Source: an uncultured Bulleidia sp. (GTDB lineage: Bacteria > Bacillota_I > Bacilli_A > Erysipelotrichales > Erysipelotrichaceae). From it: a stretch of 64,000 nt of DNA. The translations under genes were made by a program, and so were the position numbers. The notes under the pieces are model-generated. The model worked only from the letters and a program-made list of their open reading frames with translations, was not told where the DNA came from and ran no database searches. Positions 16,766-26,490 of the stretch are shown in pieces (the stretch's first letter is position 1; each line of letters begins with the position of its first letter). The DNA is taken from contig CAKVBD010000003.1 in assembly GCA_934725105.1 (NCBI GenBank), forward strand, positions 1-64,000. The letters run 5' to 3'.

Positions 16766-19700
16766 TTATTCTTCTTCCTGCATCTTAGCCTTAACAATCA
16801 ACTTGTTGAGACGAGTCTGTGCATCCTTCTTTGTCTTTTCAAACATTTCGTGAGCAGCTTCCTGTCCCTTGAGTCTTGGCAAGTTGAAGTAACGAGCTTC
16901 TGCCATCAAGAAGGATTCGAACTTAGACCAGTCAGGTGTCTTAGTTGAGTCGATCTGTAATGGTTTTTCAAGTCTTGGGTCGAATCTATAAAGTGATGTA
17001 TAACCACAAGCAACTGCTTCCTTCTGTCTAGTTGGAGCACTGATGAGACCACCCTTAATACCGTGTTCTGCACATGGGCAGTAAGCGATAATGATAGATG
17101 GACCATTGTAGCTTTCAGCTTCCTTGAATGCCTTGATTGTCTGCATCTGGTTTGCACCCATAGATACGGAAGCAACATAAGCTGTTCCATATTCCATGAA
17201 GATCTGACCAAGATCCTTCTTAGCTGTTGGCTTACCACCTGCAGCGAACTTAGCGATTGCAGAGTAGTTTGTAGACTTAGAAGCCTGACCACCAGTGTTA
17301 GAATATGTTTCTGTATCAAGAACAAGAACGTTAACGTTCAGGTTGTTAGCCATAACGTGGTCTAATCCACCGTAACCGATATCATATGACCATCCGTCAC
17401 CACCAACGATCCATACAGACTTACCAACAAGGTCTCTTTCCATTTCAAGTAATGGCTTAACTGCTTCAACACTAGAAGCCTTAACAGCAGCAACTAATTC
17501 ATCCTTAACAGCACGCTGAGCGTTTCTGTCTTCCTTAGCATCAAGATACTTAGTGAATGCTTCCTTGCAAGCTGGTTCAACCTTATCGATGTTTTCTTCG
17601 ATGATACGTAAGATTCTAGCAGACTTTGTAGCCTGAGCTACTGCCATACCAAATCCGTATTCAGCGTTATCTTCGAATAATGAGTTAGCCCAAGCAACAC
17701 CATTTCCATCAGCATCTGTTGTGAATGGGTTAGATGGAGTAGCAGAGCAGTAGATCATAGAACATCCAGTAGCGTTTGCTACGAGCATGTCCTTACCGAA
17801 TAACTGAGATACTAATCTGTAGTAAGGAGCTTCACCACATCCTGGGCAGCATCCAGATACTTCAAAGTATGGCTTTTCAAGAGATACACCAGCAACTGTG
17901 TTGCCATTGCCATATTGTGGCTTTTCAGGTGTCTTCTTGTAGAGGTAATCAGCTACAGGTTCCTGCTTTGTCTGTGTTGCGATTGGCTTAGCAACAAGAG
18001 CCTTTGGATTTTCCTTAGTTCCATCACCAACTGGACAAGCTGTAATACATACACCACAACCTACACAGTTTTCAGTAGCAAGCTGGATTCTGAACTTTAA
18101 GCCTTCTTCCTTAGCCTTGCCATAAAGTGGAGATGGATCCTTATATGTTAATTCGAATCCGTTTTCGTTAGCAATCTTGCTAGCTTCTGCACATTCTTCT
18201 GGAGTCATTAAGAATGGACGGATTGTTGCGTGTGGACATGCGAATGCACACTGACCACACTGGATGCACTTGTCAGCATTCCATTCAGGAACATACGCAG
18301 CAATGTTACGTACTTCTCTGAATGATACGTCTTCCTTCATAGTACCATCAAGTAATTCAGGATCCATGAATTCAGAAACCTTCATATCATAGCCTTCAAG
18401 AGCATTGATCTTCTGAACATAACCATCATAGTAAGCATCTCCTGTTTCAGCATAGAGAGCACCCTTACTAGATAGATTACTCCATTCTGGCTTAACTGTT
18501 ACTTCAACTAAACCAGAAGCACCCTTGTTAATAGCAGCAATGTTGTTATTAACTACATCTTCACCCTTACGAGCATAAGTTGTACGAGCGGAGTCTTCCA
18601 TGAGCTGTAAGCTCTTAGAATATGGCATGATCTGTTCATTTAATTTGAAGAATGCAGACTGAAGAATTGTATTTGTGTGAGTACCCATATGAGTTTCACG
18701 AGCAATTGCGTTTGCATTGATAATATAGAACTTTGCATGCTTGTCAGCTAAGCCCTTTAACATTCTGTTAGGGAGCTTATCTTCTACTTCATCAGCAGAC
18801 ATTGTTGTGTTCAATAAGAATGTACCGCCATCCTTCAAATCACGAACCATGTCAAACTTGAATGCATAAGATTCCTGAGATGAAGAAATGAAGTCAGCCT
18901 TGTTGATATAGTATGGAGAATGAATTGGAGTAGGACCAAATCTTAAGTGAGATCTAGTTACACCACCAGCCTTCTTTGAGTCATAAGCAAAGTATGCCTG
19001 TGAATAAAGATCTGTGTTGTTACCAATGATCTTAACTGTGGACTTGTTAGCACCTACAGTACCATCAGCACCTAAACCATAGAATAAGCATGTGGAATAG
19101 TCAGCATCTACATGAATATCAACTGGTTCAAGGGATAGATTTGTAACATCATCTTCAATACCGATTGTGAACTCTTCCTTAGGAGCATCCTTCTTGAGTT
19201 CTTCATATACAGCGTTGATATCAGATGGGTTAGTATCCTTAGAAGATAGACCATAACGACCACCAATGAATGTGATATCCTTATGATTTCTTAATGCATA
19301 GCATACATCTAAGAATAATGGTTCTCTTGTACCAACTTCCTTAGCACGGTCAAGAACAGCAATCTTCTTAACTGTTGCTGGTAATACATCTTCAAGATAG
19401 TTCTGAGCGAATGGTCTGTAGAGGTAAACCTTGATCAAACCAACTTTTTCGCCTCTAGCTACTAAAGTGTTTACTGTTTCTGTAATTGTATCAGTTACAG
19501 AACCCATAGCTACGATAACTCTTTCAGCATCTGGAGCACCAACATATACGAATGGAGCATAGTCACGTCCTGTATGTTCAGAAACAGCCTTCATGTATTT
19601 AGCAACGATTTCTGGAACAGCTGCGAAATGCTTATTCTGTGCTTCTTCAGCCTGGAAGAAGATATCATCATTCTGGTTTGTACCACGTACAACTGGGTTT

Positions 19701-20347
19701 GTATGTGGGTTAAGAGCCTTCTTACGGAATGCTTCTAGCTTATCCTGTGGCAGTAAGCTCTTTAAGAAGTCGTAATCCATAACTTCGATCTTGTCGTATT
19801 CATGAGAAGTACGGAAACCATCAAAGAAATGCATTACTGGTACACTACCATCAATAGCAACCAAGTGTGCAACACCAGCAAGATCCATACAATCCTGTAC
19901 GGAGTGGGAGCACATCATAACGATACCTGTTTGGCGACAAGCATAAACGTCAGAATGATCACCAAAAATAGATAATGTGTGTGTAGCTAAAGAACGAGCT
20001 GCTACATGGATTACACCTGGTAAAAGTTCACCCTTTAACTTGTAAATATTAGGGATCATTAATAATAGACCCTGTGAAGCAGTGAATGTTGTTGAAAGTG
20101 ATCCAGCTTGTAATGCACCGTGGATTGCACCTGCAGCACCTCCTTCTGCCTGCATTTCGACGACTTTTACCTTATCGCCGAAGATGTTTGTACGACCAGC
20201 TGTTGCCCAGTCGTCAACATGTTCTGCCATCGGAGAAGATGGCGTAATTGGATAGATACCGGCAACTTCCGTAAAAGCGTATGCGGAATGGGCTGTCGCA
20301 GTATTACCATCCATGGCTTCGAAAACCTTTTTGTTCTCTGTACTCAT
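16766..20347 (-). CDS. nifJ: Pyruvate:ferredoxin (flavodoxin) oxidoreductase
   Basis: 1193-residue single-chain PFOR that converts pyruvate and CoA to acetyl-CoA and CO2, reducing ferredoxin; a mark of anaerobic metabolism. Order: pyruvate-binding N-terminal domain (GIYPITPSSPM at about residue 31), gamma domain, the PFOR-EKR region, two [4Fe-4S] motifs (CIQCGQCAFACP and CVGCGVCITACP), then the thiamine pyrophosphate domain with CCPGCGEAPYY and GDGWSYDIGYGGLDHV. Length is normal. It is monocistronic with a strong AGGAGG site and its own promoter and terminator. Clean codon usage and the strong signals suggest high expression. Its Fe-S clusters would come from the suf system at the left end. 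Confidence 0.98.
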   Translation of the reverse strand: MSTENKKVFEAMDGNTATAHSAYAFTEVAGIYPITPSSPMAEHVDDWATAGRTNIFGDKVKVVEMQAEGGAAGAIHGALQAGSLSTTFTASQGLLLMIPNIYKLKGELLPGVIHVAARSLATHTLSIFGDHSDVYACRQTGIVMMCSHSVQDCMDLAGVAHLVAIDGSVPVMHFFDGFRTSHEYDKIEVMDYDFLKSLLPQDKLEAFRKKALNPHTNPVVRGTNQNDDIFFQAEEAQNKHFAAVPEIVAKYMKAVSEHTGRDYAPFVYVGAPDAERVIVAMGSVTDTITETVNTLVARGEKVGLIKVYLYRPFAQNYLEDVLPATVKKIAVLDRAKEVGTREPLFLDVCYALRNHKDITFIGGRYGLSSKDTNPSDINAVYEELKKDAPKEEFTIGIEDDVTNLSLEPVDIHVDADYSTCLFYGLGADGTVGANKSTVKIIGNNTDLYSQAYFAYDSKKAGGVTRSHLRFGPTPIHSPYYINKADFISSSQESYAFKFDMVRDLKDGGTFLLNTTMSADEVEDKLPNRMLKGLADKHAKFYIINANAIARETHMGTHTNTILQSAFFKLNEQIMPYSKSLQLMEDSARTTYARKGEDVVNNNIAAINKGASGLVEVTVKPEWSNLSSKGALYAETGDAYYDGYVQKINALEGYDMKVSEFMDPELLDGTMKEDVSFREVRNIAAYVPEWNADKCIQCGQCAFACPHATIRPFLMTPEECAEASKIANENGFELTYKDPSPLYGKAKEEGLKFRIQLATENCVGCGVCITACPVGDGTKENPKALVAKPIATQTKQEPVADYLYKKTPEKPQYGNGNTVAGVSLEKPYFEVSGCCPGCGEAPYYRLVSQLFGKDMLVANATGCSMIYCSATPSNPFTTDADGNGVAWANSLFEDNAEYGFGMAVAQATKSARILRIIEENIDKVEPACKEAFTKYLDAKEDRNAQRAVKDELVAAVKASSVEAVKPLLEMERDLVGKSVWIVGGDGWSYDIGYGGLDHVMANNLNVNVLVLDTETYSNTGGQASKSTNYSAIAKFAAGGKPTAKKDLGQIFMEYGTAYVASVSMGANQMQTIKAFKEAESYNGPSIIIAYCPCAEHGIKGGLISAPTRQKEAVACGYTSLYRFDPRLEKPLQIDSTKTPDWSKFESFLMAEARYFNLPRLKGQEAAHEMFEKTKKDAQTRLNKLIVKAKMQEEE

Positions 20348-20374
20348 ATGTCCTCCTATTTTTTTGCCATATAA

Positions 20375-20441
20375 ATTATACTCTCTTTTGAAAACGTTTT
20401 ACAAAAATTTTTATAAATTTGTACAAATATTCACAAATATT
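20375..20441 (-). promoter_or_regulatory. PFOR promoter region with palindromes
   Basis: TATAAT (20375-20380, minus) with a weak TTGTAA 18 bases upstream (20399-20404). The AAAACGTTTT palindrome at 20391-20400 overlaps the spacer and -35; one flank reads as the left half of a CcpA cre site (TTGAAAACG), but the right half is offset by one base. Farther upstream are a 12-bp palindrome ATTTGTACAAAT (20417-20428) and two ACAAATATT direct repeats ten bases apart (20423, 20433). The region 20348-20569 has no gene. Confidence 0.5.
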
Positions 20442-20530
20442 ATTTTATTGATTTTACATTTTTCTGTTTTAAATAAAGCTTTTCTTCATATTCTTTCTTT
20501 TTTCTAGAAATATTATTTTTTTCTATAACT

Positions 20531-20562
20531 AAAATAAAACATCCAGATTTTCATCTGGATGT
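20531..20562 (-). terminator. Terminator of yneF
   Basis: 10-bp perfect stem ACATCCAGAT / ATCTGGATGT with a GAAA loop, then TTTATTTT on the minus strand. Confidence 0.9.
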
Positions 20563-20569
20563 ATTTATT

Positions 20570-20821
20570 TTACTTCTTTTTCTTTTCGTCTTTTGCTTCC
20601 TTAGGTTTTACACCCATGGATTTCATAACCTGACGAACCTGTGCTTCACTTGGTTTTCTTCCCATCTGCATGAACATTGCACGAATCATCTTTTCATTGA
20701 TTGGTGGATTTTCTTCAATCTGCTTCTGGAAATAGTTTCTAGAAACAAAGAATGTAATCACTGCTGCAACAGCTGCACCAGCTACAAACCATAAAACACT
20801 TGACCAAAATGTACTCATCAT
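20570..20821 (-). CDS. yneF: YneF-family membrane protein (UPF0154)
   Basis: 83-residue protein with one N-terminal transmembrane helix (about residues 7-27) followed by a conserved cytoplasmic region: NPPINEKMIRAMFMQMGRKPS and QVRQVMKSM, diagnostic of UPF0154. Function is unknown; it is widely conserved in Firmicutes and Mollicutes. The C-terminus is a Lys-rich tail. Two adjacent ATG codons are possible starts. A TATAAT with a TGA extension (20852-20857, minus) precedes it. It stands alone between aspS and PFOR. Confidence 0.92.
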   Translation of the reverse strand: MMSTFWSSVLWFVAGAAVAAVITFFVSRNYFQKQIEENPPINEKMIRAMFMQMGRKPSEAQVRQVMKSMGVKPKEAKDEKKKK

Positions 20822-20851
20822 TAATACCTACCTTTTTAAACGTCACTAAGC

Positions 20852-20860
20852 ATTATATCA
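20852..20860 (-). promoter_or_regulatory. yneF extended -10 promoter
   Basis: TGATATAAT on the minus strand, about 30 bases before the yneF ATG. No good -35 is seen, as expected for an extended -10 promoter. Confidence 0.5.
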
Positions 20861-20886
20861 AATAACAATGAGATTTCCTATATGAT

Positions 20887-22650
20887 TCATTCAGAATCTT
20901 TTTTAGAAATTTCAATTCCTAGTACAGATAACTGCTCAGGATCAACATTACCAGGTGCATCGGACATGAGATCTAAGGAAGAGTTTGTTGTTGGGAATGC
21001 TACAACATCACGAATATTGTCTGTTCCCGCAAGAACCATTGTTAATCTTTCTAGACCAATACCAACGCCACCATGTGGAGGAGTGCCAAACTTGAATGCA
21101 TCCAGGAAGAAGCCAAATCTTTCCTTTGCCTTTTCCATAGATAATCCAATTGCTTCAAATACCTTTTCCTGAAGATCCTGATCATGAATACGAATTGAAC
21201 CAGATAATAATTCATATCCGTTTAATACTAAGTCATATGCTCTGGATGATACATGTTCTGGATCAGAGAACAGCTTATCAATATCTTCTTCCTTAGGTGC
21301 TGTAAATGGATGATGTGCAGCTACCCATCTGTTTTCTTCTTCAGAATACTCAAACATTGGGAAATCTGTTACCCATAAGAACTTATAGCATTCACCAGCT
21401 GGAATGAGATTTAATTCATGTGCAAGCTTGACTCTTAATGCACCAAGAGAAGATTCAACGATACGATTGTTATCCGCAATGATAAGAACAAGATCGCCAT
21501 CTTTCATTTCCAATCTTTCAACAACTGCATTCTTTTCTTCTTCACTCAATGGCTTCACGATAGAACCTGTCAGTTCTCCATTTGCCATCTTCAGATATGC
21601 AAGTGCCTTTGCCTTGAATCCGTGTTTTACAAATTCCTGCAGCTTATCTAATCCCTTACGAGAATATTTATCCTGTGCATTTTCAAACTTCAATGCACCA
21701 ATCATTCCTCTTGGATCTTCTACAACATTTTTAAATACTGCGAATTCAGTATTCTTGAACAAATCAGTAATATCCTGGATTTCATTTCCAAATCTTAGAT
21801 CTGGTTTATCAGAACCATATCTCTTCATACATTCTTCCCATGGAAGACGTACAAAATGATCTTCTAAGTCATAGTTCTTTGTTTCTTTGAAGATATTCTT
21901 CATAAGATTTTCAACGATACCGAAAATTGTATCTTCATCACCAAAACTCATTTCAATATCGATCTGTGTAAATTCTGGCTGACGGTCTGCTCTTAGATCC
22001 TCATCTCTAAAACATCTTGCAATCTGGAAATACTTTTCCATACCGCCAATCATACATAACTGCTTATAGATCTGTGGAGACTGTGGAAGTGCCCAGAAAT
22101 GTCCATTGTAGATTCTTGATGGTACAAGATAGTCTCTTGCACCTTCTGGTGTACTCTTTGCTAAAATTGGTGTTTCAATTTCAATGAATCCTTCCTGATC
22201 AAGAACTCTTCTAGCAACCATACAGATCTTATGTCTTAAGATCAGATTCTTTTGAATTGTTGCTCTTCTTAAGTCAAGATAGCGATACTTCAATCTTGTA
22301 TCTTCATTTGTTGTGGAATTTTCAGATAGATCAATTGGAAGAACATCAGAGCTGTTAACAATCACAACATCTTCTGCATGTACTTCAATTTCACCAGTTG
22401 CCATCTTAGGATTTGCATCCTTACGTAACTGTACTGTACCTGTTACCTGTAAAATATATTCATTACGAACATCTTTTACCTTTTCTGCCATTGTTTCATC
22501 AAATGTTACCTGAACAATGCCACTGCGATCTCTTAGATCAATAAATACTAATGATCCAAGATTTCTTCTTTTTGCTACCCATCCAATCAAAGTTACTTTT
22601 TCGCCAGCATTTGCTGCGCGTAAAGTTCCATTTTCATGTGTTCTTTTCAT
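20887..22650 (-). CDS. aspS: Aspartyl-tRNA synthetase
   Basis: 587-residue class II synthetase that charges tRNA-Asp. It has the N-terminal anticodon-binding OB-fold (GWVAKRRNLGSLVFIDLRDRSG), the motif 2 region (FRDEDLRADRQPEFTQIDIEMSF), the bacterial GAD insertion and motif 3 (GIGLERLTMVLAG). Length matches bacterial-type AspRS. Its ATG overlaps the hisS stop (TAATG), so the two are translationally coupled and share the T-box leader upstream of hisS. Confidence 0.98.
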   Translation of the reverse strand: MKRTHENGTLRAANAGEKVTLIGWVAKRRNLGSLVFIDLRDRSGIVQVTFDETMAEKVKDVRNEYILQVTGTVQLRKDANPKMATGEIEVHAEDVVIVNSSDVLPIDLSENSTTNEDTRLKYRYLDLRRATIQKNLILRHKICMVARRVLDQEGFIEIETPILAKSTPEGARDYLVPSRIYNGHFWALPQSPQIYKQLCMIGGMEKYFQIARCFRDEDLRADRQPEFTQIDIEMSFGDEDTIFGIVENLMKNIFKETKNYDLEDHFVRLPWEECMKRYGSDKPDLRFGNEIQDITDLFKNTEFAVFKNVVEDPRGMIGALKFENAQDKYSRKGLDKLQEFVKHGFKAKALAYLKMANGELTGSIVKPLSEEEKNAVVERLEMKDGDLVLIIADNNRIVESSLGALRVKLAHELNLIPAGECYKFLWVTDFPMFEYSEEENRWVAAHHPFTAPKEEDIDKLFSDPEHVSSRAYDLVLNGYELLSGSIRIHDQDLQEKVFEAIGLSMEKAKERFGFFLDAFKFGTPPHGGVGIGLERLTMVLAGTDNIRDVVAFPTTNSSLDLMSDAPGNVDPEQLSVLGIEISKKDSE

Positions 22651-23915
22651 TACTTGTTACCTTCCCATTTTCCAATCGTTTCAATCAATTCTTCTTTCTT
22701 GATTGTGATTTGTTCTTCGCCACTCTTCTTGACATTACATGTTCCATTAGCAACTTCTTCTTCACCGATGATAACAATGTATTTTGCCTTCTTTCGATCT
22801 GCAGATTTGAACTGTGCTTTTAAGCCACGCTTTACAAGGTTTCCCTCTGCAACATATCCTTCATGTCTTAGCATCTGTGTATATGTTAGAACTGCATCAT
22901 TCACATCCCCAAGACCAATGACATAGGCATCTAGATCATCTGTATGACCAAAATCATGTCCTTCTTCTCTAGCTAAGGAAATCAATCTTTCTAGACCGAT
23001 TGCAAAGCCAATACCACTCATCTGTGGTCCACCATAGTATTCAACAAAGTGATCATATCTGCCACCTGCGAAAATTGTTGCCTGTGATCCAGATTCTGGA
23101 CGTGTTGAAACGACTTCAAACACTGTATGTGTATAGTAGTCTAGACCTCTAACAAGTCTTTCATCGATTTCATATGGAATGCCTAGTGCATCCAATGCTT
23201 TCAATACACGTGCAAAATAATCTTTACTTTCATCATTGAGATATTCACTTAATGATGGTGCCTGTTTCATACAGTCAAGATCATGGTCAACTTTACAGTC
23301 AAGAATTCTTAATGGATTCTGTTCAAATCTTCTATGGCAGTCAGAACATAATTCATCTAAATGTGGTTCAAAATGCTTCTTTAAAGCTTCTCTATATGCA
23401 CTTCTAGAATCATCATCTCCCAATGTGTTGATCAATACCTTCACAGAAGAAATTCCCATCTTCTTAACAATGTCATAGCCAAGTGCAATTGTTTCCGCAT
23501 CTAATTCTGGAGACTTTGCACCAATATTTTCAACACCAAACTGTGTAAATTGACGCTGTCTACCCTTCTGTGGACGTTCATGTCTGAACATTGCTCCACA
23601 ATAATAGAATCTAGCAGGAAGTTCCATAGATCCATATAGCTTATGCTGATCAAATGCACGAATGACACCAGCTGTTCCTTCTGGTCTCAATGTATAGGAA
23701 TCACTTCCCATCTGAAATGTATACATTTCCTTATTTACCATATCAGAGGAATCGTTTTCTCTTTTAAATACATTTGTACTTTCAAAATATGGTGTGCGGA
23801 TTTCCTGATAGCGGTATACTCTTGTTACTTCTTTAATGACATCTTCAACATCATGCCAGGCGTTCATCTCTTCTGGTAAAATGTCGTATGTTCCTCTAGG
23901 TGTCTGATAGTTCAT
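22650..23915 (-). CDS. hisS: Histidyl-tRNA synthetase
   Basis: 421-residue class II synthetase for tRNA-His. Motifs seen: RGTYDILPEEM at the N-terminus, the motif 2 arginine region (FRHERPQKGRQRQFTQFGVE), the histidine-specific GLDYYTHTVFE and motif 3 GIGFAIGLERL, then the anticodon-binding domain. First gene of hisS-aspS; AAGGAGG precedes its ATG directly behind the T-box terminator. Confidence 0.98.
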   Translation of the reverse strand: MNYQTPRGTYDILPEEMNAWHDVEDVIKEVTRVYRYQEIRTPYFESTNVFKRENDSSDMVNKEMYTFQMGSDSYTLRPEGTAGVIRAFDQHKLYGSMELPARFYYCGAMFRHERPQKGRQRQFTQFGVENIGAKSPELDAETIALGYDIVKKMGISSVKVLINTLGDDDSRSAYREALKKHFEPHLDELCSDCHRRFEQNPLRILDCKVDHDLDCMKQAPSLSEYLNDESKDYFARVLKALDALGIPYEIDERLVRGLDYYTHTVFEVVSTRPESGSQATIFAGGRYDHFVEYYGGPQMSGIGFAIGLERLISLAREEGHDFGHTDDLDAYVIGLGDVNDAVLTYTQMLRHEGYVAEGNLVKRGLKAQFKSADRKKAKYIVIIGEEEVANGTCNVKKSGEEQITIKKEELIETIGKWEGNK

Positions 23916-23930
23916 ATTAACCTCCTTTAT

Positions 23931-24165
23931 ATAAACAAAAAACGCCCTTTATACAAAAGGACGCTCATAGCGCGGTACCACCTTTATTCACATCTAAATG
24001 ATTAGATGCACACTTCATTACCTTAACGCGGTTAACGAATATTCCTACGTATCTTTCAGAATATCTTCTCCAGAGTGTCTTTTCTTATTGATTACATTCA
24101 ATGCTTTCACCTGATCATTGTCTCTAAAAATGTATCTTTAAGAATTTCTCTTTCATCGAAATTGC
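23931..24165 (-). promoter_or_regulatory. T-box riboswitch of hisS-aspS
   Basis: On the minus strand the leader carries the T-box sequence AAAGGTGGTACCGCG (23971-23985), which forms the antiterminator by binding the acceptor end of uncharged tRNA. Upstream are the stem I landmarks: AGAGA, a CAATG/CATTG hairpin with AGGTGA in its loop, and the specifier region. The specifier reads GACAC (24075-24079): GAC for Asp and CAC for His overlap by one base, matching the two synthetases controlled. The competing terminator is a 9-bp stem with two G-U pairs (GCGTCCTTT / AAAGGGCGT) followed by T6 at about 23934-23964. Confidence 0.92.
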
Positions 24166-24171
24166 ATAAGC

Positions 24172-24200
24172 ATTATAAACTTCTTTTCTATAATAAACAA
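24172..24200 (-). promoter_or_regulatory. Promoter of the hisS-aspS operon
   Basis: TTGTTT (24195-24200), 17 bases, TATAAT (24172-24177) on the minus strand. Transcription would begin at about 24165 and include the whole T-box. Confidence 0.7.
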
Positions 24201-24205
24201 GTGAA

Positions 24206-26422
24206 TTAGTGGAAGCCACGATCAACATCCACAACAGATTCCACTTTTCTGATATTCGCAATCAATGTATTCAAATGTTCTACATCATGCACACGTACAG
24301 TCAGCTTTAATGTTGAAATCAATAGTTCATGATTAACATCTGCATTGATTTTATCAATTGGTGCTTTAAATTGAGAAATGACTGTCAATATATCTGTCAC
24401 AAGGAATGCACGATCACGTGCAGTAATCACAATTTCAGATTCATATGTACGTGTTGGATCACCTGCATCCCACATAACATCAATCAATCTTGCATTGGCA
24501 GAATGAATATTTGGACACATAGCACGATGTACTTTAACACCTTCTCCTTTAGTAATAAATCCTTTGATTTCATCACCATATACAGGTAAACAACACTGTG
24601 CAATACTCATTCTCATAGATTCAATCCCTGGAACGATAATACCCGTTTTTGTATTTGCCTTTTTACTTGTATCACGATTTGTAATACGAGAAATTGCCTG
24701 CTCTTCAAAGTCTGTAACGCGTGCTTTCTGACGTGTCAGTTTTTCAGTAACGACTGTTGGGTTGATGGATTTGACTGCGATTCCATACATGAAATCAACA
24801 TAAGAACCAACCTGGAAATCATGATAGATTGCTTCTAAATGCTTCTTATCCATGTATTCTTTTGCATCAAACCCACGTTTTGTTAATTCTTCTCTTAATA
24901 GTTTTTCACCTAGATCAACAAGTTCAGAACGTTTTTCTGTTTCTTTTTTCTGCAGGAAATTACGAATCTTGTTTCTTGCCTGATTTGTTTTAACAAACTG
25001 CAGCCAGTCTTCACTTGGTTCTGTTCCTTTTCTAGTCTTGATTTCAATGACATCACCTGTATGTAATTCTGTATTTAAAGGAACCATGACTCCATTGACA
25101 ACTGCGCCAACACAAGTATGTCCGACATCCGTATGAACACGATACGCAAAATCAATTGGTGTAGCTCCACTAGGAAGATCAATAACACGTCCCATTGGTG
25201 TCATTACATAGACATTTGCTTCAAATACATCGTGCTGTAATGTTGCCATGTATTCACTTGCAGATTCAGAAGCACTTTCTTCTTCTGAATATAATGCAAA
25301 GTTTTTAAACCAGCCAAGTTTTTCTTCAATCTGCTTCTGTTCAATCTTTGGATTATAGTTTGAACCTTCTTTATATCTCCAATGTGCCGCAACACCGTTT
25401 TCAGCAATGCTGTCCATTTCTTCTGTACGAATCTGTACTTCAAAGATTTTTCCATCATCACCAATAATTGTTGTATGCAATGACTGATACATGTTTGGCT
25501 TAGGCATTGCGATATAATCTTTGAGTCTTCCTGGAATTGGCTTGTATTTTGCGTGAATATAGCCAAGAATCTCATAACAGTTCAGCTCCGACTGTGTAAT
25601 GATACGGATTGCAAGAAGATCCAGGATCTGATCAAAACGCTTATGCTTTTTGATCATTTTATTATAAATAGAATATAGATGCTTGCTTCTGCCAAAAATT
25701 CTAAACTGCAGGTGATTCTCATTCAGCATGTCAGTAATTTCAGAAATCATATGCGAAACCGCAGCATCTCTTTCTGTCTTTTTAGCTTCTACTAAACTTG
25801 CGATATGATGATACTCTTCACGGTTCAAATAATAAAAGCAAAGATCTTCTAATTCATTTTTAATTGCACTGATACCTAAACGATGAGCAATTGGTGCATA
25901 GACATCTAATGTTTCTGCCGCAATACGTTTCTGACTTGCTTCTGGCTGATATTGCAATGTTCTCATATTGTGGAGTCGATCACATAGCTTTACAAGAATG
26001 ACACGTACATCCTTTGCCATCGCAATAAAGATTTTTCTATGATTGGCTGCCTGATATTCAGGGTCATCTTTTCCTTTAAAACGTAATGTACCAATTTTTG
26101 TAACTGCTTCTACGATATCTGCGATTTCATCATCAAATTCTTCCGCAAGTTCATCTCTAGAAATACCACAATCTTCAATGACATCATGCAGAAAGCCAGC
26201 TGCTACTGTTCTAGGGCCACACTTCAAAGTCGCAAGGATATAGGCAACATTAATTAAATGAACAAGATAAGGTTCTCCAGAACGGCGAAACTGGCCAGCA
26301 TGTTTTTCACTGGCATAATTCGCCGCATGTTCAACGATTTGAATATTTTCTTCATTATGAATATATGTTCTGACTTCTTTTAGAACATCATTAATTCCGA
26401 TATCTTTGTTCTTTTCTTTCAT
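24206..26422 (-). CDS. rel: Bifunctional (p)ppGpp synthetase/hydrolase
   Basis: 738-residue long RSH protein that makes and degrades the alarmone (p)ppGpp in the stringent response. Order: HD hydrolase domain (HAGQFRRSGEPYLVH, LHDVIEDCG, intact HD pair), synthetase domain (GRLKDYIAMPKPNMYQSLHTT; the R-x-K-D motif is the bifunctional type), TGS domain (VYVMTPMGRVIDLPSGATPIDFAYRVH), zinc/helical region with CCLPVYGD and a C-terminal ACT domain. The hydrolase residues look functional. Start set at the ATG at 26422 after GGGGAGG; an upstream frame extension has no support. Separated from apt by a hairpin. Confidence 0.97.
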   Translation of the reverse strand: MKEKNKDIGINDVLKEVRTYIHNEENIQIVEHAANYASEKHAGQFRRSGEPYLVHLINVAYILATLKCGPRTVAAGFLHDVIEDCGISRDELAEEFDDEIADIVEAVTKIGTLRFKGKDDPEYQAANHRKIFIAMAKDVRVILVKLCDRLHNMRTLQYQPEASQKRIAAETLDVYAPIAHRLGISAIKNELEDLCFYYLNREEYHHIASLVEAKKTERDAAVSHMISEITDMLNENHLQFRIFGRSKHLYSIYNKMIKKHKRFDQILDLLAIRIITQSELNCYEILGYIHAKYKPIPGRLKDYIAMPKPNMYQSLHTTIIGDDGKIFEVQIRTEEMDSIAENGVAAHWRYKEGSNYNPKIEQKQIEEKLGWFKNFALYSEEESASESASEYMATLQHDVFEANVYVMTPMGRVIDLPSGATPIDFAYRVHTDVGHTCVGAVVNGVMVPLNTELHTGDVIEIKTRKGTEPSEDWLQFVKTNQARNKIRNFLQKKETEKRSELVDLGEKLLREELTKRGFDAKEYMDKKHLEAIYHDFQVGSYVDFMYGIAVKSINPTVVTEKLTRQKARVTDFEEQAISRITNRDTSKKANTKTGIIVPGIESMRMSIAQCCLPVYGDEIKGFITKGEGVKVHRAMCPNIHSANARLIDVMWDAGDPTRTYESEIVITARDRAFLVTDILTVISQFKAPIDKINADVNHELLISTLKLTVRVHDVEHLNTLIANIRKVESVVDVDRGFH

Positions 26423-26435
26423 GTTAACCTCCCCT

Positions 26436-26470
26436 CTTGATAAAAATCGAAGAATCACTCTTCGATTTTT
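26436..26470 (-). terminator. Hairpin terminator between apt and rel
   Basis: A 12-bp perfect stem AAAAATCGAAGA / TCTTCGATTTTT with a five-base loop. The terminal TTTTT of the stem acts as the U-run. It lies about 20 bases past the apt stop. Confidence 0.7.
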
Positions 26471-26490
26471 ACTTATTAAGCATGATAAAA

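Noticed and set aside
17063..17365. A 100-codon plus-strand frame opposite the PFOR gene
   Set aside because: It lies antisense to a highly conserved coding region, lacks a ribosome site, and its product has no recognisable pattern; it is a by-product of PFOR codon use.
20388..20404. A full CcpA cre site at the PFOR promoter
   Set aside because: The left half matches but the right half is displaced by one base, so it fails at two invariant positions; kept only as a palindrome of note.
21404..21859. A 151-codon plus-strand frame opposite aspS
   Set aside because: Antisense to conserved AspRS motifs, no ribosome site, and composition (many Ser, Phe and Asn) typical of reverse-complement translation.
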